Source: Actinomycetes bacterium
GTDB lineage: Bacteria; Actinomycetota; Acidimicrobiia; Acidimicrobiales; RAAP-2
Reading direction: 5' to 3'
NCBI GenBank assembly: GCA_021846325.1
Contig: JAJZBX010000001.1
Location: forward strand, 186,001 to 250,000
DNA: 64,000 bases
Shown here: positions 56,125 to 64,000 of the stretch, piece after piece
How the letters are laid out: every line of letters starts with the position of its first letter
Numbering within the stretch: the first letter of the stretch is position 1
Position numbers and translations under genes: made by a program
The notes under the pieces: model-generated
Database searches by the model: none
The model's input: only the letters and a program-made list of their open reading frames with translations
What the model was told of the DNA's origin: nothing

Positions 56125-56680
56125 GCCGCTGCTCGCGGTTCTGATCGGGCCGGGCGGGGTCGGCAAAGGAACGCTGGCGCGGCGGCTCACCGAGGTTGAC
56201 CGGCGGCTCTGGCTGAGTCGTAGTTGGACCACACGGCCGCGGCGCGGCACTGAGACGGGCGACGAGTATGAGTTCGTCGATCGTGCGACATTCGAGCGAG
56301 CGATTGCCAACCATGAGTTTCTCGAGTGGGCGCAGTTCCAGGGCAATCTCTATGGCACGCCGATACCGCGAACGACCGGTGGCGCCGACGTCTTGCTCGA
56401 GATCGAGGTTCAAGGTGCTGAACAGGTACGCCGCCAGTACCACGACGCCGTGGTCTTTCTAATCGTGCCGCCGTCGATCGACCACCTGGAACATCGCCTG
56501 CGCGAGCGCGGCGACACCGACGAGCACGTTGACCGGCGCCTGGCGAGCACACCGGACGAGCTTCGTGTGGGCGGTGCGTTGGCGTCCTACGTCATCGTGA
56601 ACGACGACGTGGAGCGAGCGACCGCTGAAATACTCTCTATACTGGAGAAACTTCGACGGGAACGTCGTTCCCTCGCGTGA
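56114..56680 (+). CDS. gmk: Guanylate kinase
   Basis: 188 residues: Walker A GPGGVGKGTLARRL, SWTTRPRRGTETGDEY (GMP-binding), FLEWAQFQGNLYGTP and LLEIEVQGAEQV. The only start that gives the family N-terminus is TTG 56114, overlapping mihF by 11 bases. The longer frame from 56042 adds residues encoded inside mihF. A TTG start and no clear ribosome site imply modest, mihF-coupled translation. Confidence 0.93.
   Translation: MCAEPLLAVLIGPGGVGKGTLARRLTEVDRRLWLSRSWTTRPRRGTETGDEYEFVDRATFERAIANHEFLEWAQFQGNLYGTPIPRTTGGADVLLEIEVQGAEQVRRQYHDAVVFLIVPPSIDHLEHRLRERGDTDEHVDRRLASTPDELRVGGALASYVIVNDDVERATAEILSILEKLRRERRSLA
56638..56643 (+). promoter_or_regulatory. Putative -10 (TATACT) of rpoZ inside gmk
   Basis: TATACT, five of six matches to TATAAT, lies 53 bases before the rpoZ ATG within the gmk 3' end. 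No clear -35. Confidence 0.4.
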
Positions 56681-56695
56681 TAAAGGACTGCAACC

Positions 56696-57046
56696 ATGGC
56701 CGATCGCCCATCGCTCGTCGACCCTCCCATTGAGGAGTTGCTCGCCAAGGTTGGCGACTCGAAGTTCACCTTGGTCGCGGTATCGGCCATTCGCGCCCGC
56801 GAGATCAACGACTACTACAACGGTTTGGGTGCCGGTCGAGGGACGGTCATTCCTCCGCAAGTCACCTCACTGTCGAACAAGTCGCTCTCGCTCGCGCTCG
56901 AGGAGCTCTACGAGGGCAAACTAGAGTTCCACCGTCCAACCCCCGATGAGCTGGAGCGTGAGCGGCTCGATCGTGAGACCGCGCAGGCGCACGCCGACGG
57001 GGCGAACGATCTGGACGCCTTCACCGATGCCCTTCGCGACGCCTGA
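56696..57046 (+). CDS. rpoZ: RNA polymerase omega subunit RpoZ
   Basis: 116 residues: PPIEELLAKVGDSKFTLVAVSAIRARE (the omega core, with Arg-rich contact to beta-prime), then KSLSLALEELYEGKL, a common actinobacterial C-terminal extension, and an acidic tail. It has an AAAGGA ribosome site. It overlaps coaBC by 20 bases. Confidence 0.95.
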   Translation: MADRPSLVDPPIEELLAKVGDSKFTLVAVSAIRAREINDYYNGLGAGRGTVIPPQVTSLSNKSLSLALEELYEGKLEFHRPTPDELERERLDRETAQAHADGANDLDAFTDALRDA

Positions 57047-58265
57047 GCCAGCTTCGCCTTCGCCGTACATCGTCTTAGGGGTGGCTGGCGGCATCGCCGC
57101 GTACAAAGCGATTGACGTCCTACGTCGGCTACGCGACGCCGGTTACACGGTCGCTCCCGTCTTGACGCCCGACGCGACGCGGTTCGTCGGACCCCTCACC
57201 TTTAGCGCGCTCGCGAGCGAGCCGGTGCGCGTTGGGCTGTACGAGGATCCGCACGTGCCGATACCACACACGCGGCTCGGACAGCGCGCCGACCTGATCG
57301 TGGTGGCCCCGGCCACCGCCCACTTGATTGCTCGCTTCGCGATGGGACTCGCCGACGATCTCTTGAGCGCTACCTTGATGGCCACGAACGCACCGGTCCT
57401 GCTGTGTCCGGCGATGCACACCGAGATGTGGGAGCAGCCCGCGGTCCAGGAGAATCTCGCGACGCTGCGTCGTCGTGGCGTGCTGGTGCTCGAACCCGAG
57501 GAAGGACACCTCGCGGGGGGCGACGTCGGTACCGGGCGACTTGCCGAACCCGAAACCATTGTGGAACTGGTGGGGCGCATCGTGGCCGGGTATCGTGGGC
57601 CGCTCACCGGGCGCCGAGTGGTCATCACGGCGGGGGGCACGCGTGAGCCAATAGACCCGGTGCGCGTGCTTACGAATCGCTCCTCGGGCCGTCAGGGCTA
57701 CGCCTTGGCCGAAGTTGCCAGTCGACTCGGTGCTGAGGTGATACTGATCACCACTACCGATCGAACATTGGCGATTGACGTCGCGCGACGCGTCGGGATT
57801 GTGCCCGTGACCACGGCTGACGAGCTGCGAGTGGCGACGCTCGATGCCGCGAGCACCGCCGACGTTGTGATCATGGCGGCGGCGGTGGCCGACTTCACCC
57901 TGGCGCCCGCCCCGAACAAACTCAAGAAGGCCGACGGGCCGCCCACGCTGGCGTTGACACCCACACCGGACATCTTGACCGAGTTAGTGCGGCGCCGTTC
58001 CGCGGGGCAAGTGGTCGTCGGTTTCGCCGCTGAATCGACCGACGTCGTTGCCAACGCCGAGGCGAAGTTGATCAGCAAGGGGGTCGATCTGTTGGTGGTC
58101 AACGACGTGTTGACACCCGGCGCCGGCTTTGAGTCCGACACCAACGAGGTCCGCCTCTTGACTCGTGGCCAGGCACCTCAGGAGATCTCCATGCGGTCGA
58201 AAGAAGATGTCGCGCTGGAGGTCTTGACTAGGGTGGTTGCATTGTTAGCCCAAGGAGCCCAATGA
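57027..58265 (+). CDS. coaBC: Bifunctional phosphopantothenoylcysteine decarboxylase / phosphopantothenate--cysteine ligase CoaBC
   Basis: 412 residues. The N-terminal FMN decarboxylase domain (CoaC) has [13 protein letters not shown], the catalytic His in [11 protein letters not shown], and [12 protein letters not shown] (the PxMNxxMW motif with His for Asn). The usual ACGD flap reads AGGD, so the flap Cys is absent. The C-terminal CoaB domain has [35 protein letters not shown] and KLKK. Coenzyme A synthesis. Overlaps metK by four bases. Confidence 0.94.
   Translation: MPFATPEPASPSPYIVLGVAGGIAAYKAIDVLRRLRDAGYTVAPVLTPDATRFVGPLTFSALASEPVRVGLYEDPHVPIPHTRLGQRADLIVVAPATAHLIARFAMGLADDLLSATLMATNAPVLLCPAMHTEMWEQPAVQENLATLRRRGVLVLEPEEGHLAGGDVGTGRLAEPETIVELVGRIVAGYRGPLTGRRVVITAGGTREPIDPVRVLTNRSSGRQGYALAEVASRLGAEVILITTTDRTLAIDVARRVGIVPVTTADELRVATLDAASTADVVIMAAAVADFTLAPAPNKLKKADGPPTLALTPTPDILTELVRRRSAGQVVVGFAAESTDVVANAEAKLISKGVDLLVVNDVLTPGAGFESDTNEVRLLTRGQAPQEISMRSKEDVALEVLTRVVALLAQGAQ
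58229..58234 (+). promoter_or_regulatory. Putative -10 (TAGGGT) of metK
   Basis: TAGGGT lies 33 bases before the metK ATG inside coaBC, giving a short leader with an AAGGAG ribosome site. No SAM riboswitch is seen. Confidence 0.45.
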
Positions 58266-59461
58266 GTGACCGTACCCTCTTCACGTCGGAGTCGGTGACC
58301 GAGGGGCACCCCGACAAGATTGCTGACCAGGTATCGGACAGCGTGCTGGACGCCATCCTCACGCAAGACGCGCACGCCCGGGTCGCGTGCGAAACGCTGT
58401 TGACCACGGGACTGTGCGTGGTCGCCGGCGAGATCACGACGTCCGCCGTCGTCGACATCAACGCAATCGCCCGCCAAACCATCCTGGAGATCGGCTACGA
58501 CGACGGGGCCAAGGGCTTTGATGGTCGAACGTGCGCGGTGCTGGTCTCGCTCGACAAGCAGAGTCGTGACATCGCCGACGGGGTGGACGCAGCCCTGGAG
58601 TTGCGCAGTGGTTCGGGTGGCGAAGATCAGCTGAACGCCCTGGGGGCGGGCGACCAGGGAATGATGTTTGGTTACGCCTGCGACGACAACGACGACTTCA
58701 TGCCGGTACCCATATGGCTCGCCCACCGGTTGTCGATGCGTCTCTCCCAGGTCCGCCGGTCCGGACTCATTCCGTACCTCGGACCCGACGGAAAGACCCA
58801 GGTGACCATCGCCTACGAGGACGGCCGGCCGGTGGCCGTCGACACGGTCCTGGTGTCAACCCAGCACGAGGATGGCTACGACTCGCAGACGACCATCCGC
58901 CAGGACGTCATGGCCCACGTCATCGCCCCCGTCTTGCCGACGAACCTCGATACGGGTTCGATGCGCGTCATCGTCAACCCCTCGGGCAAGTTCGTGCTTG
59001 GTGGACCGCACGCCGACGCGGGCCTCACCGGTCGAAAGATTATCGTCGATACCTACGGGGGCATGGCCCGCCACGGGGGTGGCGCGTTCTCGGGCAAGGA
59101 TCCCTCCAAAGTCGATCGGTCCGCGGCCTACGCCGCGCGCTGGGTGGCTAAGCACGTGGTGGCCTCGGGTGCGGCTCAACGGTGCGAAGTCCAGGTGGCC
59201 TACGCCATTGGTGTGGCCCGTCCGGTGTCGGTGCTCGTTGAGACCTTCGGAACCGAGCGCGTCGACCGGGCCAAGATCGCCAAGGCCGTCGACGCGATCT
59301 TTGACCTGCGACCGGCCGCGATCATCCGCGACCTTGATCTGCGTCGACCCATCTACCAGCGCACGGCCGCGTACGGGCACTTTGGCCGCAGCGACGAAGG
59401 CTTCACCTGGGAGCAGACGCCCCGAGTCGACGACCTGCGTCGGGAGTTGGCACTGGACTAG
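58262..59461 (+). CDS. metK: S-adenosylmethionine synthetase MetK
   Basis: 399 residues: [14 protein letters not shown] (methionine/ATP site), [12 protein letters not shown] (signature 1) and [19 protein letters not shown] (signature 2). Makes SAM from methionine and ATP. Strong AAGGAG site, with coupling to coaBC (ATGA) and priA (stop shares a base with the priA GTG). Confidence 0.97.
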   Translation: MSDRTLFTSESVTEGHPDKIADQVSDSVLDAILTQDAHARVACETLLTTGLCVVAGEITTSAVVDINAIARQTILEIGYDDGAKGFDGRTCAVLVSLDKQSRDIADGVDAALELRSGSGGEDQLNALGAGDQGMMFGYACDDNDDFMPVPIWLAHRLSMRLSQVRRSGLIPYLGPDGKTQVTIAYEDGRPVAVDTVLVSTQHEDGYDSQTTIRQDVMAHVIAPVLPTNLDTGSMRVIVNPSGKFVLGGPHADAGLTGRKIIVDTYGGMARHGGGAFSGKDPSKVDRSAAYAARWVAKHVVASGAAQRCEVQVAYAIGVARPVSVLVETFGTERVDRAKIAKAVDAIFDLRPAAIIRDLDLRRPIYQRTAAYGHFGRSDEGFTWEQTPRVDDLRRELALD

Positions 59462-61161
59462 TGGACGCTCCCCGTGCGGTTCGCGTGGTGACCGAAGTGG
59501 CCGCCGTGGACCGGCCGTTCGACTACCTGGTGCCCGAGGGCTTAGCCAAGACGGGCGTTGGCGACCGGGTGCGGGTTGACTTTAATAACCGCAGCGTGCG
59601 GGGCTGGGTCGTGAGCGATGCCCATGTCAGCGAGAACCTCAAATCGCTGGGCAAGTGGCTTGGGTACGGCCCGCCAGCGAGCATGATGGACATCTTGCTG
59701 TGGTCGAGCGAACGATGGTTGGCGCCGCTCGCGCGATTCCTCGTGGCGGCTTCGCCACGCCAGCTCGTGACGTCGTTACCAACAGCACCGGCGTTGCGTG
59801 CCCTCGAGGGCGACCAGTGGCAACGTCTGAGTGACCAGGCACCCGGTGTCATCCAGGTGTCGCCAAACACTGACCCACTCGATCTGGTGCTCGCCGCGTA
59901 TCGGGCGACGCGCGCCGATGGTGCCAGCCTCATTGTGGTCACCCCGACCGAGGCGTGGTCCCGCCGACTTCGGGGTCGACTCGAGCAACGCGGTTGCGCG
60001 ACGGCGGGCGCCGACGAGTGGGAACGAGCGCGAGCGGGTTGGCCCATCGTGGTCGGTGCCCGCGGCGCCGCGTTCGCGCCGGTGCCGCGAGTAGCCGGCG
60101 CGGTGATCGTTGACGCCGACGATGAGTCACTTCGCTCCCCGGCGCAACCAACCTGGCACGCCCTGGACGTATTAGAGGAGCGGTGCCGACGTGCGTCGGC
60201 ACCGTGGTGGGCGACCACCATGCTGCCCAGTCCGCGGCTCATGGCCAAGGGCTACCGCGTCGACGGTGACATTCGTGGCGGCTGGCCCCGCGTGACGGTG
60301 ATCGACCGGCGCGGCGGCGATCCGCACGATGGCTTGCTAGCCGGCGAAGCGCTTAGCGCCGCGCATCGGGCGCTGAGCGGCGACGAGGCGGTCGCGGTCG
60401 TCGTGCTGCATCATCGGTTGGGCCGGGGTCGGCTGCTCGCCTGTGCGGCGTGCCACGAGCTCTATCGATGCGCGGTGTGCGGCCAGGCCGAGCAAGAGGT
60501 CGACGACGTGGTGAGTTGTGCCAGTGAGCACGAACGTCGTCGGCGATTCTGCCGAGCCTGTGGCTCCACGCGGGTCAAGTTGTTGCGCCAGGGCGTCAGT
60601 ACGGTGCGTCGAGACCTAGAGGCGCAGCTGAGTCAGTCGGTCGGGGAGGTGACGGCCAGTACCGAGACGTTGCCGTCGACCCGAGTCGTCGTCGGCACGG
60701 AGGCCGTGCTCCAGCGGGTACGTCGCGCCTCGGTGGTAATCATCGATGACTTCGATCAATATCTGCTGGCGCCTCGAGAAACGGCGCGTCGCCAGGCCGT
60801 CGACGTCGTCGGCCGGGCCGGTCGGCTGGTGGGCTCACGCCGCGCGGGACGCGGCGACGTCATCGTGCAGACGCGGCGCGGGGACGACCTGGTCGTCCGG
60901 TCCCTCGTCGATGCGTCATTTGATCGTCTGCTCGACGACGAGTTTGAAACGGCCCGCGCACTACGCCTCGCTCCGTTTGGCGCTCGGGCGACGATTCGCG
61001 GCGCCGGCGCGCAGTCGTACGCTGCGTCGCTGGGTGACCCACTCACGGTTTCGGGTGACGAAGTACACGGTTTCGTGGTCCGCGCGAGAGACGTGAACCA
61101 ACTCGTCGATGCGATGCGCACGGTAGCCAAACCGCCCCACGTGCGTGTGGCCCTGGACTGA
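59461..61161 (+). CDS. priA: Primosomal protein N' (PriA), actinobacterial form lacking helicase motifs
   Basis: 566 residues against some 730 in proteobacteria. The 3'-DNA-binding domain is kept at the N-terminus (RVVTEVAAVDRPFDYLVPEG). The zinc-binding Cys cluster is near 325-370 (CAACHELYRCAVCG, FCRACG). The Walker A GxxGSGKT and a DEEH box are absent: the equivalent stretches read VVTPTEAW and VDADDES. It probably helps primosome loading without unwinding DNA, as proposed for other actinobacterial PriA. metK-priA-def-fmt order is conserved. Confidence 0.9.
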   Translation: MDAPRAVRVVTEVAAVDRPFDYLVPEGLAKTGVGDRVRVDFNNRSVRGWVVSDAHVSENLKSLGKWLGYGPPASMMDILLWSSERWLAPLARFLVAASPRQLVTSLPTAPALRALEGDQWQRLSDQAPGVIQVSPNTDPLDLVLAAYRATRADGASLIVVTPTEAWSRRLRGRLEQRGCATAGADEWERARAGWPIVVGARGAAFAPVPRVAGAVIVDADDESLRSPAQPTWHALDVLEERCRRASAPWWATTMLPSPRLMAKGYRVDGDIRGGWPRVTVIDRRGGDPHDGLLAGEALSAAHRALSGDEAVAVVVLHHRLGRGRLLACAACHELYRCAVCGQAEQEVDDVVSCASEHERRRRFCRACGSTRVKLLRQGVSTVRRDLEAQLSQSVGEVTASTETLPSTRVVVGTEAVLQRVRRASVVIIDDFDQYLLAPRETARRQAVDVVGRAGRLVGSRRAGRGDVIVQTRRGDDLVVRSLVDASFDRLLDDEFETARALRLAPFGARATIRGAGAQSYAASLGDPLTVSGDEVHGFVVRARDVNQLVDAMRTVAKPPHVRVALD

Positions 61162-61166
61162 ACCGG

Positions 61167-61172
61167 TAGCGT
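61167..61172 (+). promoter_or_regulatory. Putative -10 (TAGCGT) of def, leaderless-type
   Basis: TAGCGT, 6 bases, then GTG 61179. Confidence 0.5.
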
Positions 61173-61178
61173 GGAACG

Positions 61179-61709
61179 GTGAGCACGCTTCCCATTCGCG
61201 TCTACGGCGACCCGGTTCTCAGCCAGGTGACCAAGGTCGTGGACGACATCGACGGTCGTATCGCGGCGTTGGCCGACTCGATGATCGAAACGATGTACGA
61301 AGCGCCGGGCGTGGGCCTGGCGGCTAACCAGATCGGTGTCCAGAAGCGTCTCTTCGTCTACGACAAAGGCGACGGGCCGGTGGTCGTCATCAACCCGGTG
61401 ATTGTCGAGACCGACGGCGAGTGGACATACGAAGAGGGCTGCCTGTCCGTCCCTGGTCTGAGTTGGGAGATCACGCGGGCGAACGCCGTCCACCTCACTG
61501 GTTTCGACCTCGACGGTCGCGTGATCGACGTGGAGACCGACGAGTTCGAGGGCCGGATCTTTCAACACGAGATGGACCACCTCGACGGCGTGCTGCTGGT
61601 GGAGCGTCTCGACGACGACCAGCGACGCGAGGCGAGGAAGTTGCTTCGACAACGTCGATGGTCGCTGGGTCGGGACCCGGACGGCCTCGGCCAACTGCTC
61701 GGCGAGTAG
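61179..61709 (+). CDS. def: Peptide deformylase
   Basis: Metal-dependent removal of the formyl group from new proteins. 176 residues with all three motifs: GVGLAANQIG (44-53), EGCLSVPGL with C88, and FQHEMDHLDG with H130, E131 and H134. The stop is immediately followed by the fmt ATG, pairing the formylation and deformylation enzymes. Confidence 0.97.
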   Translation: MSTLPIRVYGDPVLSQVTKVVDDIDGRIAALADSMIETMYEAPGVGLAANQIGVQKRLFVYDKGDGPVVVINPVIVETDGEWTYEEGCLSVPGLSWEITRANAVHLTGFDLDGRVIDVETDEFEGRIFQHEMDHLDGVLLVERLDDDQRREARKLLRQRRWSLGRDPDGLGQLLGE

Positions 61710-62585
61710 ATGCGTCTGGCATTCCTGGGCACGCCGAGCGAGTCGGTCGCGTCCCTGCTTGCCCTCGTCCAACACGGTCACGAGGTGACGGTCGTGGTGA
61801 CGCGACCGGATCGCCGTCGGAGCCGAGGTGGGTCGCCCACGCCGAGTCCCGTCAAAGCGGCCGCGGAGGCACTGGGGATTCCGGTCGTGCACCGGGTGAG
61901 TGAACTTGTCCCCGCCGATATGGAACGTGGCGTGGTGGTCGCCTACGGCGCCATGATTCCCGGTTCGGTCCTCGCTCAAACCCCGATGCTGAACGTTCAC
62001 TTCTCACTGCTGCCGAGGTGGCGCGGCGCGGCACCCGTCGAGCGAGCCATACTGGCCGGCGACGAGCACACGGGCGTCTCGATCATGTCGCTGGAGGAAA
62101 CCCTTGATACGGGTCCGGTGCACCTCGAACGTCGGATCAGCATTGGTGAAGCGACGGTATCGGAGCTGCGCGCCACGCTCGGCGCGCTCGGCGCGCGGAC
62201 GCTGGTCGAGGTGCTCGATGATCCGGATCGACTCGCTCATCCAGTGCCGCAGGCTGGGCCAGCCACCTACGCCGCGAAAATCGGACCAGCGGACCTGCAC
62301 CTCAGCGCCGCGATGAACGTTGAGGCCGTCGCCCGCGTGGTGCGCCTAGAGCGGGCGTGGTTGCTCGCCGATGGCCGCCGATTGCTGGTTCTCGCGGTGC
62401 GTCCATTTGCTGGCCCGCTGGGCTCGGCGGGCACGATCACGAACGTCGACGGCGCGGTCGTGCTGAACGGCGCGACGGACGCGGTCGCCGTCGAGGTGGT
62501 TCGACCCGAAGGGTCACGAACCATGTCCGCGCTCGAGTGGTGGCGCGGACGCGTGGCCACGACGAAGGAGGCGGTGTGGGGGTGA
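61710..62585 (+). CDS. fmt: Methionyl-tRNA formyltransferase
   Basis: 291 residues: FLGTPSESVASL at the start, the substrate and catalytic block NVHFSLLPRWRGAAPVERAI (Asn, His and the SLLP signature), and SIMSLEETLDTGPV with the catalytic Asp, plus a C-terminal OB domain shorter than in E. coli. Zero-base gap from def. Confidence 0.96.
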   Translation: MRLAFLGTPSESVASLLALVQHGHEVTVVVTRPDRRRSRGGSPTPSPVKAAAEALGIPVVHRVSELVPADMERGVVVAYGAMIPGSVLAQTPMLNVHFSLLPRWRGAAPVERAILAGDEHTGVSIMSLEETLDTGPVHLERRISIGEATVSELRATLGALGARTLVEVLDDPDRLAHPVPQAGPATYAAKIGPADLHLSAAMNVEAVARVVRLERAWLLADGRRLLVLAVRPFAGPLGSAGTITNVDGAVVLNGATDAVAVEVVRPEGSRTMSALEWWRGRVATTKEAVWG

Positions 62586-62594
62586 GTCGGTCCC

Positions 62595-62600
62595 TAGGCT
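62595..62600 (+). promoter_or_regulatory. Putative -10 (TAGGCT) of rpe, leaderless-type
   Basis: TAGGCT, 7 bases, then ATG 62608. Confidence 0.5.
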
Positions 62601-62607
62601 GGTGGCT

Positions 62608-63291
62608 ATGACGTTCGCCGATCCAGGACCGCCCGGTCAGCTGCGAATCGCGCCGTCGATCCTGGCGGCAGACTTTGGCGCGCTGGCCGAACAGGTGCGC
62701 GCCATCGATGCCGAGACCGACTGGTTGCACGTCGACGTCATGGATGGGCACTTTGTCCCGAACGTGTCGATTGGCCCGCCCGTGATTTCGTCGCTGCGCC
62801 GTTACAGCGAACGATTTTTCGACTGTCACCTGATGATGAATGAGCCGGCGCGCTACTTTGGGGCCTTCCAGAAAGCGGGTGCCAACGGATGCACGATTCA
62901 CGTGGAGATCGGTGACAGCGCTGCGCTGTTGGCCGAGGCCCGAGCCATCGGACTTCGCGTCGGTCTCGCGGCGAATCCCGACACCCCCTTTTCGGCCGTG
63001 GCGCCGTTCCTCGGTGACGTCGACGTGCTGCTGCTGATGACCGTGTTCCCAGGATTCGGTGGTCAGCGTTTCATCACCGACGTCATGAGCAAGGTCCGCG
63101 AGGCGCGAGCGGAGCTCACGAGACAGGCGTTGCCCGTGGACCTCGAGGTTGACGGTGGTGTTGATGAAGACACCGCTGGCGTCGCGGTGCGAGCCGGCGC
63201 CAACGTCCTGGTCGCGGGTTCAGCAATCTTTGCGCGCGCCGATCCGTTGCTCGCGGCGCGAACGCTGCGACGACTGGCCAGTGACGTATGA
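62608..63291 (+). CDS. rpe: Ribulose-phosphate 3-epimerase
   Basis: TIM-barrel epimerase of 227 residues interconverting ribulose-5-P and xylulose-5-P. IAPSILAADFGAL, LHVDVMDGHFVPN (metal-ligand His and catalytic Asp), FDCHLMM, MTVFPGFGGQRF and EVDGGV are present. It overlaps ribD by four bases. It supplies the pentose precursor side of riboflavin synthesis. Confidence 0.96.
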   Translation: MTFADPGPPGQLRIAPSILAADFGALAEQVRAIDAETDWLHVDVMDGHFVPNVSIGPPVISSLRRYSERFFDCHLMMNEPARYFGAFQKAGANGCTIHVEIGDSAALLAEARAIGLRVGLAANPDTPFSAVAPFLGDVDVLLLMTVFPGFGGQRFITDVMSKVREARAELTRQALPVDLEVDGGVDEDTAGVAVRAGANVLVAGSAIFARADPLLAARTLRRLASDV

Positions 63292-64000
63292 CCGACGCCG
63301 AGGAGTTAATGTGTCGGGCGCTCGAGGAGAGTGAACTGGCCCGCTTCCACGCGCCGCCCAACCCGTGGGTTGGTGCGTTGGTGGTCGACCAACACGGTGC
63401 GGTCGTGGCCGCTGGTCATACCCAAGTCCCCGGCGACGCGCACGCCGAAGTCGTCGCCCTGCGCCGGGCCGGCGAACGTGCCCGTGGTGCCACGCTGATC
63501 GTAACGCTCGAGCCCTGCAGTCACCACGGGCGAACCGGTCCGTGCACCGACGCGATCGTCGCCGCCGGCGTAGCCCGCGTGGAGGTTGGGGTGCTCGATC
63601 CCGATCACCGGGTGTCGGGAGCGGGCGTTGCCGCGCTGCGCGCAGCGGGCGTCGACGTTGCGGTGGGAGTCGAGGCGTCGGCCGTCAGCGAGTGTTTGGC
63701 CCCGTACCTGTGGCATCGGGCGACGGGTCGACCCTTCGTGGTCCTGAAGGTAGCCGCCACCCTGGACGGGGCCGTCGCGATGAGCGACGGTTCGAGCCAG
63801 TGGATCACCGGTGAAGCGGCGCGTCGTGACGCGCACGTGCTGCGAGCGCGCAGTCAGGCGATCATCGTTGGGGCCGGCACCGTACGACGTGACGACCCGC
63901 GCCTGACCGCCAGACTCGGTGACGTGGTCCTCGAACCGCTGCGCGTGGTGCTGGGGGTCGCGCCACCGTCGGCCCACGTTCGTCCGTGCTGGGAACGGTC
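63288..64000 (+). CDS. ribD: Riboflavin biosynthesis deaminase/reductase RibD (3' end cut by window)
   Basis: Open from ATG 63288 to the end of the window (about 237 codons). The N-terminal CDA-fold deaminase has zinc ligands in DAHAEVVAL and EPCSHHGRTGPC. The reductase domain starts near residue 145 (PFVVLKVAATLDGAVAMSDG, SQWITG, GAGTVRRDDPRL). It deaminates then reduces the pyrimidine intermediate of riboflavin synthesis. The frame has no stop inside the window and its end lies beyond it. Confidence 0.95.
   Translation, partial: MTDAEELMCRALEESELARFHAPPNPWVGALVVDQHGAVVAAGHTQVPGDAHAEVVALRRAGERARGATLIVTLEPCSHHGRTGPCTDAIVAAGVARVEVGVLDPDHRVSGAGVAALRAAGVDVAVGVEASAVSECLAPYLWHRATGRPFVVLKVAATLDGAVAMSDGSSQWITGEAARRDAHVLRARSQAIIVGAGTVRRDDPRLTARLGDVVLEPLRVVLGVAPPSAHVRPCWER

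Noticed and set aside
58235..58261. SAM riboswitch before metK
   Set aside because: The gap is too short, overlaps coaBC, and shows no riboswitch core.
60756..62000. 414-codon minus-strand frame across priA, def and fmt
   Set aside because: It is antisense to three well-supported genes, is His/Arg/Asp-rich without motifs, and is typical of shadow frames in GC-rich DNA.

Overview
The window is a dense piece of actinobacterial chromosome with high G+C. A class Acidimicrobiia-like lineage is my best guess. The basis is the gene order murC-murB-ftsQ-ftsZ-yggS-sepF-yggT-divIVA, a bacterial proteasome activator, mIHF, an ATPase-less PriA, a PyrR-type pyrimidine operon, and many start codons placed 6-8 bases after a TANNNT hexamer, as in leaderless actinobacterial mRNAs. 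No tRNA, rRNA, CRISPR array, insertion sequence or phage gene was seen. Both ends cut genes: murC on the left, ribD on the right. LAYOUT. 0-10 kb: division and cell-wall cluster (murC, murB, ftsQ, ftsZ, yggS, sepF, yggT, divIVA), then a DksA-type zinc-finger protein with a lysine/alanine-rich 11-residue repeat, lspA, rluD, and a convergent group-2 sigma factor. 10-20 kb: Rrf2 regulator divergent from bpa, then dnaE, two unrecognised proteins tail to tail, a YyaL/DUF255 gene split by a frameshift, and a Gfo/Idh/MocA oxidoreductase. 20-28 kb: menaquinone cluster (menE, menB, menA, menH, menD, ccdA) with an SRPBCC protein and a Cys-type sulfatase inside it. 28-36 kb: tyrS, several small or Cys-rich unknown proteins, an NfuA-like Fe-S protein, then aroC-aroK-aroB-aroQ-efp-nusB. 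36-47 kb: terminal oxidase island with a ten-helix membrane protein fused to a Sco domain, a degenerate CuA-like cupredoxin, coxB, coxA, coxC, a 39-residue membrane peptide, two CtaG-type proteins, a second Sco protein with an unknown partner, and two paralogous small membrane proteins. It sits between nusB and pyrR. 47-64 kb: the pyrR-B-C-carA-carB-pyrD-F run, then mihF-gmk-rpoZ-coaBC-metK-priA-def-fmt-rpe-ribD. HOW IT FITS TOGETHER. Menaquinone synthesis, CcdA, NfuA, Sco/CtaG factors and the oxidase subunits make this a respiration-rich segment. The most unusual part is the oxidase island. Its subunit I keeps all haem and CuB ligands but lacks the usual Asp of the D channel and Lys of the K channel. 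It is preceded by a CuA-fold protein that lost two of its copper ligands, and it is flanked by duplicated or unknown assembly genes. The pyrimidine operon is headed by a leader hairpin carrying a PyrR-type binding loop. Stop/start overlaps of 1-4 bases are very common, so most genes are probably translated in coupled operons.
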